This document shows, in pieces, positions 1-10,564 of a stretch of 64,000 nt of DNA. The notes under the pieces are model-generated. The model ran no database searches and was not told the DNA's origin. It saw only the letters and a program-made list of their open reading frames with translations. Each line of letters opens with the position of its first letter. Position 1 is the first letter of the stretch. A program made the position numbers and the translations under genes. This DNA is from Bradyrhizobium sp. WD16 (GTDB lineage: Bacteria; Pseudomonadota; Alphaproteobacteria; Rhizobiales; Xanthobacteraceae), in the NCBI RefSeq assembly GCF_024181725.1, contig NZ_CP028908.1, forward strand, positions 992,001-1,056,000. The letters run 5' to 3'.

Positions 1-893
1 TCACCTATGAATTCGAGAACGTGCCGGCGGCGACCGCGATGATCCTCGCCGCGCGGCGCCCGGTGCTGCCCGCGACCAGCGTGCTCGAAACCACCCAGGA
101 CAGGCTGGCGGAGAAGAATTTCGTCACCGGCCTCGGCATCGCCACCGCGCGCTACGCCGACGTCGGGTCGGTCGACGCCCTCTGCCGTGCTCTCGACCAG
201 ATCGGCCGGCCGGCGGTGCTCAAGACCCGCCGCTTCGGCTACGACGGCAAGGGCCAGGTGAAGGTGCAGGAGGGCGACGATCTCGACGCGCGCTGGACCG
301 AGCTCGGCAGCAGTTCCGCGATCCTCGAGGCCTTCGTGCCGTTCGAGAAGGAAATTTCGGTGATCGCGGCCCGCGGCACCGATGGCGAGGTGGTGTGCTT
401 CGACATCACCGAGAACGAGCACCGCGACCACATCCTGAAATACTCCTACGCCCCGGCCCGAATTCCCGACACCGTGGCCGCCGAGGCCCGCTCCATCGCC
501 ACCACCATCGCCGACGCGCTCGGCTATGTCGGGGTCTTCGCGGTCGAAATGTTCGTTCTGGCGGACGGCTCCGCCCCGCGCCTCCTGGTCAACGAGATCG
601 CGCCGCGGGTCCATAATTCGGGCCACTGGACCCTCGACGGTGCCTCGATATCGCAGTTCGAACAGCACGTCCGGGCGATCGCCGGCTGGCCGCTGGGCCA
701 CCCGGTCCGCCACGGCGACGTCACCATGACCAACCTGATCGGCGACGACGTGCTTGGCTACGAGCGCTGGCTGCAGGTTCCCGGCGCCACCGTCCACCTC
801 TACGGCAAGGGCGTGCCCCGGCCGGGCCGCAAGATGGGTCATGTTACCGAGATCCGGGCGCATTCCGCCGGCGCGGTCAAGGCGGGCAAATAA
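1..893 (+). CDS. purK: 5-(carboxyamino)imidazole ribonucleotide synthase, 5'-truncated by the window edge
   Basis: PurK carboxylates aminoimidazole ribonucleotide with ATP and bicarbonate in cytoplasmic de novo purine synthesis. The reading frame is open from base 3 and begins inside the family motif TYEFENVP, so the true start lies upstream and roughly the first 70 residues are missing. The visible 296 residues carry the ATP-grasp core: KTRRFGYDGKGQ, the ENEHRDHILKYSYAPA stretch, the metal-binding NEIAPRVHNSGHWTLDG segment, and the C-terminal small domain ending in YGKGVPRPGRKMGHV. The gene ends at TAA 891-893, and rpsU follows after about 150 bp. In many alphaproteobacteria purE lies immediately upstream, but that cannot be seen here. 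Confidence 0.97.
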   Translation, partial: TYEFENVPAATAMILAARRPVLPATSVLETTQDRLAEKNFVTGLGIATARYADVGSVDALCRALDQIGRPAVLKTRRFGYDGKGQVKVQEGDDLDARWTELGSSSAILEAFVPFEKEISVIAARGTDGEVVCFDITENEHRDHILKYSYAPARIPDTVAAEARSIATTIADALGYVGVFAVEMFVLADGSAPRLLVNEIAPRVHNSGHWTLDGASISQFEQHVRAIAGWPLGHPVRHGDVTMTNLIGDDVLGYERWLQVPGATVHLYGKGVPRPGRKMGHVTEIRAHSAGAVKAGK

Positions 894-1046
894 GCTCGAT
901 CCGGCCGCCAAAAGCCGCGGTGCGGCGATGGACATTGCCGGCCCGATCTGCTATGTCCGCGCCCTTGATGCGACTGGCGTGGCCCTTTGCCGGCCTTCGC
1001 GATCTTCAGAATTTTCATAGTTTTAGACCAGACAAAAGGATGCCGC

Positions 1047-1328
1047 GTGCAGGTTCTCGTTCGCGATAACAACGTCGATCAGGCTCTCAAGGCGCTCAAG
1101 AAGAAGATGCAGCGCGAGGGCATTTTCCGCGAGATGAAGCTCCGCGGACACTACGAAAAGCCCTCTGAGAAGAAGGCTCGCGAAAAGGCCGAGGCTGTGC
1201 GCCGCGCCCGCAAACTGGCCCGCAAGAAGCTGCAGCGCGAAGGCCTGCTGCCGATGAAGCCGAAGCCGGCCTTCGGCGCCGACCGTGGCCGGCCGGGCGC
1301 CAGTGCGGGTCCGCGCGGACCGCGCTGA
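1047..1328 (+). CDS. rpsU: 30S ribosomal protein bS21
   Basis: bS21 is a small-subunit ribosomal protein that sits near the anti-Shine-Dalgarno region and helps mRNA engagement. I chose the GTG at 1047 because an AAAAGGA ribosome binding site lies 6 nt upstream (1034-1040) and the protein then starts [20 protein letters not shown], the conserved bS21 N-terminus. The product is 93 residues, longer than the roughly 70-residue E. coli protein. The extra length is a basic Pro/Gly/Arg-rich tail ([14 protein letters not shown]...), as is usual in alphaproteobacteria. It is monocistronic and followed by a clear intrinsic terminator. Confidence 0.96.
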   Translation: MQVLVRDNNVDQALKALKKKMQREGIFREMKLRGHYEKPSEKKAREKAEAVRRARKLARKKLQREGLLPMKPKPAFGADRGRPGASAGPRGPR

Positions 1329-1406
1329 ACGCCACGTTTGCGGAACGAAGCTTTTCGAAGCCGGATTCCGAAGACATCTCGGTTGAAAGACGCGTCAGAT
1401 GAAAGA

Positions 1407-1432
1407 AGCGGGCCCTTCGGTCCGCTTTTTTA
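1407..1432 (+). terminator. Intrinsic terminator of rpsU
   Basis: A GC-rich hairpin, GCGGGC-CCTTCG-GTCCGC with one G-T pair, is followed directly by a run of T residues. It lies 80 bp after the rpsU stop. Confidence 0.85.
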
Positions 1433-1496
1433 TTTGCTGATCTGATTTGCTGATCTGATCGGGGAAGGCGGCGATCGTCGCCTCTGTCTGCCTGGC

Positions 1497-2408
1497 CTAT
1501 TGCGGCACGACCGAATTGATGACGGAGCGGGCGGCGGACAGCATGTCCTCGGCCATATTGGTCTTGGCCTGCTGGGCCGAGGCGGACAGGTCGATGGGCG
1601 GGGCAGCGGGAATGTCGGCCGGCGGTACCATCCGACGGCGTTCGCCGACCGTCGTGCCATCGGACGAGGCCGACTGCAGCGGCTGGACGCGAGGGGCCGA
1701 GACCGGCCCCTGGACCGGCGCAGCGACCACCACCGGCGGCGGCAGCGGCTGCACCAGCCCCTGAGACGGCCCGTTGCCGGCGCTCGCGGTTCCCATGGTC
1801 GAAGCCGTGCCAGTTGTCGCGGCGGCCGAGGTCCCCGAGGCGGGTGCCGCGGTAACGACGCTGGCGCGCGGCGGATCCGCCGGCCGCGCCTCGGTGGAGC
1901 CCCGCAGCCGATCGATTGCCGCGCGGGCGAGTTCGTTGGCGTCCCGCCGCTCCTCGGCACCGGCCGGGGCCGCGGCGACGCTGGCGGCGGGTTCGACGAC
2001 CGGCGCAGGCTTGCCGCGCACCACCCTCTCACGCGGATTGGGATGCTTGGCCTCGACGGCCGCCTTGTCCGCGAGGGCCTTTTCGGACGCCGCCTTTTCA
2101 GCAGCGACCTTTTCGGCAGCCGCCTTCTCGGCCGTCGCCCTGTCGGCGTTCGCCTTGTCCGGGATCGCCCTGTCCGGGATCGCCCTGGCGGTATCGGACG
2201 CCGCGGCCGGCTTGGCGGGCGAGGCCTTGGTCCCGGCCTTGTTCGAAGCCTGCTCGGGGGTAGCGGCGGCATCGGAATAGGCCGCCGCCTTGGGGGCGCC
2301 GGGGTCGGATTTCGGGTTGATGTAATGATTGACGATGTACGCCCCCAGCACGGTCGCAATCACCGAGGGCAATATCTGGAGAAAGAAACTTGAAATGAAT
2401 TTCATCAT
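1497..2408 (-). CDS. Membrane-anchored Ala/Lys/Glu-rich protein of unknown function
   Basis: I do not recognise a named family. The predicted 303-residue product starts at the ATGATG doublet (2403-2408). It begins with one hydrophobic segment (about residues 5-25, FFLQILPSVIATVLGAY) that should anchor it in the inner membrane. A low-complexity Ala/Lys/Glu stretch (about residues 45-110) follows, built from imperfect heptad-like units such as AEKAAAEKVAAEKAASEKA that favour a helix or coiled coil. A Pro/Ala/Val-rich region follows, and the protein ends near MVPPADIPAAPPIDLSASAQ and SVINSVVPQ. The upstream Met candidates lack a ribosome binding site. It converges on rpsU across the terminator. 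An envelope spacer or scaffold role is possible but only inferred. Confidence 0.7.
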   Translation of the reverse strand: MMKFISSFFLQILPSVIATVLGAYIVNHYINPKSDPGAPKAAAYSDAAATPEQASNKAGTKASPAKPAAASDTARAIPDRAIPDKANADRATAEKAAAEKVAAEKAASEKALADKAAVEAKHPNPRERVVRGKPAPVVEPAASVAAAPAGAEERRDANELARAAIDRLRGSTEARPADPPRASVVTAAPASGTSAAATTGTASTMGTASAGNGPSQGLVQPLPPPVVVAAPVQGPVSAPRVQPLQSASSDGTTVGERRRMVPPADIPAAPPIDLSASAQQAKTNMAEDMLSAARSVINSVVPQ

Positions 2409-2646
2409 CGACCAGCCACCTGCATCCCCGCGCGCTTGATGCTGGAACTTTTGGGCCGATTGAGGGATCAACTGCGACCCTTCGATGGCAGCGATCAAAA
2501 GCGCGACGGCGCGCCACTTATGGCACGAAGATCAGCAACAGGAAAACTGCAAAAACCACAACGTGGACCAGCCCGAAGAGAATGCTGGTCCGCCCGGTGC
2601 GGAACGGTCGCGGCGGCCACCGCCGGAACCGTCAACCCGATGGTCG

Positions 2647-2721
2647 CTGGTGTCCTGTCTCCGAATTACCGCTTCATTTGCCTCACCCGCGCACGGTCAT
2701 TCGGAGACATCAGGACACTAG
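2647..2721. repeat. Interspersed hairpin element, arm family A
   Basis: Inverted repeat with arms TGTCTCCGAATTACCG and CGGTCATTCGGAGACA, framed by CTGGTGTCC...GGACACTAG. It is joined by the linker AGCAAAATCAAAAAGCT to the next element. The same family recurs at 10079 and 60595. Confidence 0.85.
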
Positions 2722-2734
2722 CAAAATCAAAAAG

Positions 2735-2812
2735 CTAGTGTGGTGGATCTGACGCTCGTTTCAGTATTGCAGCGAGTTCTTCGAACGAGCGTCAGATCCG
2801 AAACCACACTAG
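2735..2812. repeat. Interspersed hairpin element, arm family B
   Basis: CTAGTGTGG...CCACACTAG frame with arms GGATCTGACGCTCGTT and AACGAGCGTCAGATCC and the loop TCAGTATTGCAGCGAG. It is joined by linker AGAATCATAATGATGCT to the family C element at 2826. The locus 2647-2901 is a three-element array A-B-C. Confidence 0.9.
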
Positions 2813-2825
2813 AATCATAATGATG

Positions 2826-2901
2826 CTAGTGTCCCCTTGTTTCCAACGTTCGTATGAGCGCCTGCTGCAATGGGATACGAACGTTGGAAACGGGACACTA
2901 G
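2826..2901. repeat. Interspersed hairpin element, arm family C
   Basis: CTAGTGTCC...GGACACTAG frame with perfect 17-bp arms (GTTTCCAACGTTCGTAT and its complement) around the loop GAGCGCCTGCTGCAATGGG. Near-identical copies lie at 22277 (opposite orientation) and 56112. Confidence 0.9.
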
Positions 2902-3081
2902 TGCGCGAAGATCCCAGCGCGAGATTGATGCTCTTCCGCAGATCGTTGCGGCGCGCGCCGGGCACCCGCCGCGGCGCCCGCCGGCATCAGGATCATCGCC
3001 TCCGGGCCACCTCGATCGGCGTGACCGACAGCGTCGGCGACGAGGTGCCGTAAGGCTCGCCGAGGCTGCGCCGCCGCCGGG
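2902..3081. other. Intergenic tail after the A-B-C array
   Basis: Between the hairpin array and the pntB stop there is no convincing gene. A short minus-strand frame ending with EVARRR and a stop is visible but has no start or homology that I recognise. No terminator with a T-run was found for pntB. Confidence 0.4.
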
Positions 3082-4479
3082 TCACATCGCCTTGACGACG
3101 CTCTCCGTCACCTTCTTGGCGTCACCGAGCAGCATCATCGTGTTGTCGCGATAGAACAGCGGATTGTCGATGCCAGCGTAGCCGGAGGCCAGCGACCGCT
3201 TGATGAACATCACGGTGGCGGCCTTCCAGACCTGGAGCACCGGCATGCCGTAGATCGGCGACTTCGGATCGTCTTCGGCCGCCGGATTGGTGACGTCGTT
3301 GGCGCCGATCACGAACGCGACATCGGCCTGGGCGAATTCCGAATTGATGTCCTCGAGCTCGAACACCTCGTCATAGGGCACGTTGGCTTCCGCCAGCAGC
3401 ACGTTCATGTGCCCCGGCATGCGGCCGGCCACCGGGTGGATGGCGTATTTGACCTCGACACCCTCCTTCTTGAGCATGTCGGCCATTTCGCGCAGCGCGT
3501 GCTGGGCCTGGGCCACCGCCATGCCGTAGCCCGGCACGATGATGACCTTCTGGGCGTTCTTCATGATGAAGGCGGCGTCGTCCGCCGAGCCGAGCTTGAC
3601 CGGCCGCGCCTCGCCGCCACCTGCCGCCGCCACGGCGGTCTCGCCGCCGAAGCCGCCAAGGATGACCGAAACGAACGACCGGTTCATCGCATGGCACATG
3701 ATGTAGGACAGAATCGCGCCGCTCGAGCCGACCAGGGCGCCGGTGATGATCAGCGCCGAATTGCCCAGGGTGAAGCCGATGCCCGCCGCCGCCCAGCCGG
3801 AGTAGGAGTTCAGCATCGAGATCACGACCGGCATGTCGGCGCCGCCGATCGGGATGATCAGCAGTGCGCCGATCGCCAGCGCGAGGACGGTGATGATCCA
3901 GAAATCGACCTGTCCCTGGAACGCCACCAGACGATAGATGAACACCACGAGCGCGACGACCAGCACGACATTGATGACGTGGCGCGCCGGCAGGATGATC
4001 GGCTTGCCGCTCATGCGGCCCGACAGCTTGAGGAAGGCGATCACCGATCCGGTGAAGGTCAGCGCGCCGATGGCGACACCGAGCGACATCTCGACGAGGC
4101 TCGAGCCGTGGATGCTGCCGCGGGCCCCGATGTCGAAGGCCTCGGGGGCGTAGAACGCCGCCGCCGCGACCAGCACCGCCGCCATGCCGACCAGCGAGTG
4201 GAAGGCGGCGACCAGCTCCGGCATCGAGGTCATCGGCACCCGCCGCGCGATCACCGCGCCGATGCCGCCGCCGATGGCGATGCCGAGGATCACCAGACCC
4301 CAGGCCAGGGTGCCCGATGGCGGATGTCCCGCGAGGGTGGTGGCGATGGCGATGCCCATGCCGACCATGCCGAGCAGGTTGCCCTGACGGCTCGACGCCG
4401 GGCTGGACAGTCCGCGCAGCGACAGGATGAAGAGGACGCCGGCGAGCAGATAGAGCAGTGCGGAGAGATTGGCGTTCAT
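3082..4479 (-). CDS. pntB: Proton-translocating NAD(P) transhydrogenase, beta subunit
   Basis: PntB forms most of the membrane proton channel plus the NADP(H)-binding domain III of the transhydrogenase, which uses the proton gradient to make NADPH from NADH. The 465-residue product starts at ATG 4479, with AGGGG upstream, as MNANLSALLYLLAGVLFIL. Multiple membrane helices fill about residues 1-265. The C-terminal Rossmann domain shows VIIVPGYGMAVAQAQHA, HPVAGRMPGHMNVLLAE and GANDVTNPAA, all typical of domain III. It is the last gene of the operon coxIV-pntAA-pntAB-pntB, 13 bp after pntAB. Confidence 0.97.
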   Translation of the reverse strand: MNANLSALLYLLAGVLFILSLRGLSSPASSRQGNLLGMVGMGIAIATTLAGHPPSGTLAWGLVILGIAIGGGIGAVIARRVPMTSMPELVAAFHSLVGMAAVLVAAAAFYAPEAFDIGARGSIHGSSLVEMSLGVAIGALTFTGSVIAFLKLSGRMSGKPIILPARHVINVVLVVALVVFIYRLVAFQGQVDFWIITVLALAIGALLIIPIGGADMPVVISMLNSYSGWAAAGIGFTLGNSALIITGALVGSSGAILSYIMCHAMNRSFVSVILGGFGGETAVAAAGGGEARPVKLGSADDAAFIMKNAQKVIIVPGYGMAVAQAQHALREMADMLKKEGVEVKYAIHPVAGRMPGHMNVLLAEANVPYDEVFELEDINSEFAQADVAFVIGANDVTNPAAEDDPKSPIYGMPVLQVWKAATVMFIKRSLASGYAGIDNPLFYRDNTMMLLGDAKKVTESVVKAM

Positions 4480-4492
4480 CGTGGGCCCCTGC

Positions 4493-4816
4493 TCACTTCT
4501 GCTTCTTCTTGTACATCGCCAGCATGCGCTGGGTGACAAGGAACCCACCGAAGATGTTCACCGATGCGAAAACCAGGGCGACGAAACCGAAGCCGCGCGC
4601 CCAGAGCGACGATCCGCTGTTGCCGATCAGCTCGACCCCGACGGCGAGCAGCGCGCCGACCACGATCACCGAGGAGATCGCGTTGGTCACCGACATCAGC
4701 GGAGTGTGGAGCGCCGGTGTCACCGACCACACCACGAAGTAGCCGACGAACACGGCGAGAACGAAGATCGACAGCCGAAACACGAACGGATCGACGGCCT
4801 GCACAACATGCTCCAT
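4493..4816 (-). CDS. pntAB: NAD(P) transhydrogenase subunit alpha part 2 (membrane segment)
   Basis: This is the separate small membrane subunit found in the three-gene Rhodospirillum-type transhydrogenase; in E. coli it is fused to the C-terminus of PntA. The 107-residue protein has about four hydrophobic helices ([54 protein letters not shown]) and ends in the basic tail MYKKKQK. It lies 11 bp after pntAA and 13 bp before pntB, so the three genes are almost certainly one transcript. It supplies membrane helices of domain II. Confidence 0.95.
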   Translation of the reverse strand: MEHVVQAVDPFVFRLSIFVLAVFVGYFVVWSVTPALHTPLMSVTNAISSVIVVGALLAVGVELIGNSGSSLWARGFGFVALVFASVNIFGGFLVTQRMLAMYKKKQK

Positions 4817-4827
4817 GGCGACGCTCC

Positions 4828-5955
4828 TTATGCGCTTTTCGGCTGGAAGTTCGGATGGATGACGGCGCCTTCCCGGGTCAGGGCGGTGGCCTTGACCAGT
4901 TCATCGTCCCATTTCACCGCCACGGTCCTGGCCGCCTTGTCGACGAGCGTCTCGATGAAGGAGAAAAGGTTGCGGGCATAGAGGCCGGAGGCGGATGCGG
5001 CGACGCGTCCGGCGAGATTGGTGTAGCCGACGACCTTGACGCCGCCGAGGTCGGCGACCTCGCCGGCCCTCGCACCCTCGACATTGCCGCCGCGCTCGAC
5101 CGCGAGGTCGACCAGCACCGAACCCGGCTTCATCGAACGCACCATCTCGGCGCTGACGAGACGCGGCGCCGGCCGGCCCGGGATCAGCGCGGTGGTGATG
5201 ACGATGTCCTGCTTCTTGATGTGCTCGGCGGTGAGTGCGGCCTGCTTGGCCTGGTACTCCTTGGACATTTCCTTGGCGTAGCCGCCGGCGGTCTCCGCCT
5301 GCTTGAACTCCTCGTCCTCGACGGCGATGAACTTGGCGCCGAGCGATTCGACCTGCTCCTTCACCGCCGGCCGCACGTCGGTCGCGGTCACCACCGCGCC
5401 GAGACGGCGGGCGGTGGCGATCGCCTGCAGCCCGGCGACGCCGACGCCCATGACGAACACCTTCGCCGCCGGCACCGTGCCGGCCGCGGTCATCATCATC
5501 GGGAAGGCGCGGCCGAAGGACTCGGCAGCCTCGATCACCGCACGGTAGCCGGCAAGGTTGGCCTGGGAGGACAGCACGTCCATGACCTGGGCGCGGGTGA
5601 TGCGCGGCATCAGCTCCATGGCGAACGCCGCGACCCCGGCATCGGCCATCGTCTTGAGCGCGGCATCGTTGCCGTAAGGATCCATGATCGCGATCACCAG
5701 GGCGCCGCGCTTGTAGCGTCCCAGCTCGGCCGCTTCCGGCCGCCGCACCTTGATGACGATGTCGGCGCCGCTGACCGCATCGGCGGCGATGGTGGCACCG
5801 GCGGCTTCGTAGTCGGCATCGGGAATGCCCGAACGCAGGCCGGCACCGGGCTCGACCGCGACCTCAGCACCGAGCGCCTTGAACTTCTTCACGGTCTCCG
5901 GCACGGCGGCAACGCGCGGCTCGGCATCGATCTCTCTAGGGACTGCGATTTTCAT
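4828..5955 (-). CDS. pntAA: NAD(P) transhydrogenase subunit alpha part 1 (NAD-binding)
   Basis: This soluble domain I binds NAD(H) and docks on the membrane complex formed by PntAB and PntB. The start is ATG 5955 with GGGAG 5 nt upstream, giving [16 protein letters not shown], the usual N-terminus of the alanine dehydrogenase/PntA family. The 375-residue product carries the NAD-binding fold with [18 protein letters not shown] and [18 protein letters not shown]. Its length matches the split alpha-1 subunit rather than the roughly 510-residue fused E. coli PntA. It is preceded by the aa3-oxidase subunit IV gene 76 bp upstream. Confidence 0.97.
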   Translation of the reverse strand: MKIAVPREIDAEPRVAAVPETVKKFKALGAEVAVEPGAGLRSGIPDADYEAAGATIAADAVSGADIVIKVRRPEAAELGRYKRGALVIAIMDPYGNDAALKTMADAGVAAFAMELMPRITRAQVMDVLSSQANLAGYRAVIEAAESFGRAFPMMMTAAGTVPAAKVFVMGVGVAGLQAIATARRLGAVVTATDVRPAVKEQVESLGAKFIAVEDEEFKQAETAGGYAKEMSKEYQAKQAALTAEHIKKQDIVITTALIPGRPAPRLVSAEMVRSMKPGSVLVDLAVERGGNVEGARAGEVADLGGVKVVGYTNLAGRVAASASGLYARNLFSFIETLVDKAARTVAVKWDDELVKATALTREGAVIHPNFQPKSA

Positions 5956-6031
5956 GGGGGCTCCCGCGGCCTGACGGTCGCGCATGAAGGTGGGACTCCG
6001 GCGGCGCGGGCCGCCGGCAGACCGACTGGAA

Positions 6032-6181
6032 TCAGACGAGGAAGAACGCCATCAGCACGAGAATGATGACGACGGCCGCAGTGCCGTATTTGACGAGATT
6101 CAAAAAGCCCACATAGGTCGCTTCATGGGCCGCGTAGTCGTTGCCGTCCGCGGTCGAATAAGAAAGCTCGTGGCCTGCCAT
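6032..6181 (-). CDS. aa3-type cytochrome c oxidase subunit IV (49 residues)
   Basis: A very small gene with a near-perfect ribosome binding site (GGAGGGG, 4 nt before ATG 6181). It encodes a 49-residue protein starting MAGHELSYSTADGNDYAAHE, with a polar N-terminus, the ATYVGFLNLVKYG motif and one C-terminal transmembrane helix (AAVVIILVLMAFFLV). This pattern matches the bacterial aa3-type cytochrome oxidase subunit IV family, a one-helix accessory protein of the respiratory oxidase. It precedes pntAA on the same strand by 76 bp and may be co-transcribed with the transhydrogenase genes. The family assignment rests on motif and size only. Confidence 0.85.
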   Translation of the reverse strand: MAGHELSYSTADGNDYAAHEATYVGFLNLVKYGTAAVVIILVLMAFFLV

Positions 6182-6233
6182 TGGTCCCCTCCAGCGCCAT
6201 TCAAAAAGGTATCGGGAATTAGCCTAATTGCCG

Positions 6234-6259
6234 AGCGAGGGCAACGTCCGGCCCTCGCT
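6234..6259. other. Perfect 9-bp hairpin between pepF-like gene and coxIV-like gene
   Basis: AGCGAGGGC and GCCCTCGCT are perfectly complementary around an 8-nt loop. No T-run follows on either strand, so it is at best a weak terminator of the upstream peptidase gene or a leader structure of the oxidase/transhydrogenase operon. Confidence 0.4.
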
Positions 6260-6339
6260 TCTCCGCTTGGCTGTGTCTGTTCTGCGACAGTGCCCTGTGC
6301 AGCTGCAGCACGAATTCAACAGCCGTTCAGCACGCGGCG

Positions 6340-8229
6340 TCAGCCCATGCTTTCCAGCTCCGCGATCATGCCTTCGATCACCGACAGGCCGCCGTCCCAG
6401 AACGCGGGATCCTTGGCATCGAGACCGAAGGGCGCGAGCAGCTCGCCGTAGTGCTTGGTGCCGCCGGCCGAGAGCATCGCGAGATAGCGCTCGGCGAAGC
6501 CCTCCGCCGCGCGCTCGTAGACCGCGTAGAGCGAATTCACGAGGCAGTCGCCGAAGGCGTAGGCGTAGACATAGAACGGCGAATGGATGAAGTGCGGGAT
6601 GTACATCCAGAAGGTCTCGTAGCCCGGCTTGATCTCGATCGCCGGCCCGAGACTCTCGCCCTGCACGCTGAGCCAGATCTCGCCGATGCGCTCCGCCGTC
6701 AACTCGCCGTTGCGCCGTTCGGTATGGATGGCCCGTTCGAACGAGTAGAAGGCGATCTGCCGGACGACGGTGTTGATCATGTCCTCGACCTTGCCGGCGA
6801 GCAGCGCCTGGCGCTGCGCCCTGGTCCGGGCCGCGGCCAGCAGACGCTTGAAGGTGAGCATCTCGCCGAACACGCTCGCGGTTTCGGCCAGGGTGAGCGG
6901 CGTCGGCGCCATCAGCGGGCCGTTGGGCGCCGCGAGCACCTGATGGACGCCGTGACCGAGTTCGTGGGCCAGCACCATGACGTCGCGCGGCTTGCCCTGG
7001 TAGTTGAGCAGCACATAGGGATGCGCAGACGGCGTCGTCGGGTGGGAGAAGGCGCCCGGCGCCTTGCCCGGCCGCACCGGCGCATCGATCCAGCGCTCGG
7101 TGAAGAAACGCTCGGCGATCGTCGCCATCCTGGGCGAGAAGGCCTCGTAGGCGGTCAGCACCATGTTCCGCGCCTCGGGCCAGGCGATCGTCGCCGTGGT
7201 GGCGAAGGGCAGCGGTGCGTTGCGGTCCCAATGCGCCAGCTTCTTCTTGCCGAACCAGCGCGCCTTCAACGCATAGTAACGGTGCGACAGTCGCGGATAG
7301 GCGGCCCGGACGGACGCCACCAGCGCGTCCACCACCTCGCGTTCGACGCGGTTGGCGAGATGCCTTGAATCGGCGATGTCGGCAAAGCCGCGCCAGCGAT
7401 CGGAGATCTCCTTGTCCTTGGCGAGGGTGTTGGTGATCAGGGCGAAGCTGCGCTCGTTGGCCTTGAAGGTCCTGGCCAGGGCCGCGGCCGCCGCCTTGCG
7501 CTTGGCCGGCGCGCGATCCTGCAACAGATTGAGCGTCGGCTCGATGGCGAGATCGCGGCCGCCGACCTTGAAGCGCAGGCCGGCGATGGTCTGATCGAAC
7601 AGCCGGTTCCAGGCCCCTGCCCCGGTCACCGACTTCTCGTGGAAGAGCTGCTCGACCCTGTCCTCGAGCTGATAGGGCTTGTCCTTGCGGGTGTCCTCGA
7701 TCCACGGCCGGTAATGACCGAGCTCAGGCGTCGCGGCCATGGCCGCCTCGATCACCGCGTCGTCGATGCGGTTGAGCTCCAGGGTGAAGAACAGGAGGTG
7801 CACCGAGGCCGTGGTGATCAGCTCGGAAACATCGCCGTAGAATTTCGAGATCGCCGGATCGACCGTGTTCCCGGCATGCATCAAGCCGGCATAGGACATC
7901 AGCCGGCCGGCGAGATCGTCGATCTCCTCGAGGCTGCGGATTGCCGCAGCGAGCCACTCGCCGCCATCGGCACGCGCCAGCCCCTCGGCCAGCTTGCCCT
8001 TGTAGGCGCTCTCGAAGGCGGCGCAGTCGGCATCGAGCTTGTCGAGATCATGGACGACCTCAGGCGCATCGGTCGCCGCATAAAGATCGGTCAGATTCCA
8101 CTCGGGCAGCCGGCCACCGCCGGCCTTGGCGGCCGGCCGCGCCGATTTGGCGGCGGCTGGCTTGGCCTTGGTCGCAGCCTTGCGGGCGGCAGGGGTGGCT
8201 TTGCGGCGGGTCGCGGAACGGGGGGACAT
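6340..8229 (-). CDS. pepF: M3 family oligoendopeptidase (PepF-like)
   Basis: A cytoplasmic zinc metallopeptidase that cleaves short peptides. The 629-residue product has the zincin motif HELGH at residues 422-426 within VLAHELGHGVHQVL, and downstream SVFGEMLTFKRLL containing the third ligand region. The overall order, an N-terminal helical domain beginning WNLTDLYAATDAPEV and a C-terminal catalytic domain, is that of the PepF/M3 family. ATG 8229 was chosen because the upstream in-frame sequence lies outside the conserved region. The chosen start still leaves a Lys/Ala/Pro-rich N-terminal extension (about residues 1-40, TRRKATPAARKAATKAK) that looks disordered. It is divergent from the response regulator gene at 8496. 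Confidence 0.92.
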   Translation of the reverse strand: MSPRSATRRKATPAARKAATKAKPAAAKSARPAAKAGGGRLPEWNLTDLYAATDAPEVVHDLDKLDADCAAFESAYKGKLAEGLARADGGEWLAAAIRSLEEIDDLAGRLMSYAGLMHAGNTVDPAISKFYGDVSELITTASVHLLFFTLELNRIDDAVIEAAMAATPELGHYRPWIEDTRKDKPYQLEDRVEQLFHEKSVTGAGAWNRLFDQTIAGLRFKVGGRDLAIEPTLNLLQDRAPAKRKAAAAALARTFKANERSFALITNTLAKDKEISDRWRGFADIADSRHLANRVEREVVDALVASVRAAYPRLSHRYYALKARWFGKKKLAHWDRNAPLPFATTATIAWPEARNMVLTAYEAFSPRMATIAERFFTERWIDAPVRPGKAPGAFSHPTTPSAHPYVLLNYQGKPRDVMVLAHELGHGVHQVLAAPNGPLMAPTPLTLAETASVFGEMLTFKRLLAAARTRAQRQALLAGKVEDMINTVVRQIAFYSFERAIHTERRNGELTAERIGEIWLSVQGESLGPAIEIKPGYETFWMYIPHFIHSPFYVYAYAFGDCLVNSLYAVYERAAEGFAERYLAMLSAGGTKHYGELLAPFGLDAKDPAFWDGGLSVIEGMIAELESMG

Positions 8230-8420
8230 GAAGGGGGCAACCTCGGCTGGACATTTCAGGCGGCGGCGAGCGCCATCGCCAGCATAGGGGCGGCCAACGA
8301 TCCGGATCAACCGGCGAGACCGCTCGCGGCCGCGCCGAGACCGGCTGGTTCCGTGCCGGATCGGCCCGCCGGCGAAGACCGCTCCCGCACCGAGCTTCGG
8401 TTGAGGCCTTACTTGGCGCC

Positions 8421-8436
8421 TTAACAGGGTCTTAAC
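8421..8436. promoter_or_regulatory. CtrA-type binding box upstream of the sigma-54-type regulator gene
   Basis: TTAACAGGGTCTTAAC matches the full CtrA recognition pattern TTAA-N7-TTAAC exactly. It lies 60 bp before the response regulator start and about 190 bp from the divergent peptidase start, so it is well placed to control the regulator. Confidence 0.55.
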
Positions 8437-8495
8437 GTTCTGCGGCGACAGTGCCCCAATTCGGGACAAAGCCTTGCAATCTCAGTGGAGTGGAA

Positions 8496-9980
<1,485 letters not shown>

Positions 9981-9989
9981 ACGGCATCA

Positions 9990-10065
9990 AGTGCGGTGGA
10001 TCTGACGCTCGTATCAGTATTGCAGCGAACTCTTCATACGCGCGTCAGATCCAGAACCGCACTAG
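9990..10065. repeat. Interspersed hairpin element, arm family B
   Basis: AGTGCGGTGG...CCGCACTAG frame with arms GGATCTGACGCTCGTAT and ATACGCGCGTCAGATCC. The inner arm bases differ from the 2735 copy, but pairing is retained apart from one mismatch. It lies 10 bp after the response regulator stop and is joined by AGAATCATAATCATGCT to a family A element. Confidence 0.88.
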
Positions 10066-10078
10066 AATCATAATCATG

Positions 10079-10153
10079 CTAGTGTCCTTATGTCTCCGAA
10101 TGACCGTGCGAGCATGAGGCAAATGGAGCGGTAATTCGGAGACAGGACACTAG
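10079..10153. repeat. Interspersed hairpin element, arm family A (inverted)
   Basis: CTAGTGTCC...GGACACTAG frame with TGTCTCCGAATGACCG and CGGTAATTCGGAGACA arms, in the opposite orientation to the 2647 copy. Confidence 0.88.
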
Positions 10154-10564
10154 GCTGGCGCGGCCAGGCCCCCGCGTCGCCTCTAATGATTCGGCTACTG
10201 ATTCGGTGTCCCTGCCCGCTCATCGCCGCGGGAAAGCCGACATGAACCGTTGCGGCGTGGTGACAGACCAAGGAAAAGCGCCGCGCCGCTGGCCCAAATC
10301 GTTGCCTGTGCAGGGGTTTGAAGTCAGTTTCGCGTGACTTTCCCCGCCGGCGCTGGCCGCCCGCGGGGGCCGCGTGTATCACTTCAAATATCATGTTGCG
10401 GCTTTCAGCGCGTGGAACTGCCATGCTTCTGCCGCGTAGCAATGGAATGCGGTCGATCGATCGACCGAGGAACTGAACTGATCTGGACGGATTCCAGTTG
10501 GCGGAAGCAACTGGTGGACGCAATCGAGCCGCCCCAATGGGAGGGCTCGCCAAGGGGTGCGAGA
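10154..10564. other. Long leader region before the L,D-transpeptidase gene
   Basis: About 410 bp with no recognisable gene. It must hold the promoter of the transpeptidase gene, but I could not fix a convincing -35/-10 pair. Confidence 0.35.

Noticed and set aside
2912..3072. Minus-strand frame ending EVARRR considered as a gene fragment
   Set aside because: Too short, no start, and no family resemblance. The upstream sequence is the pntB coding end in another frame.
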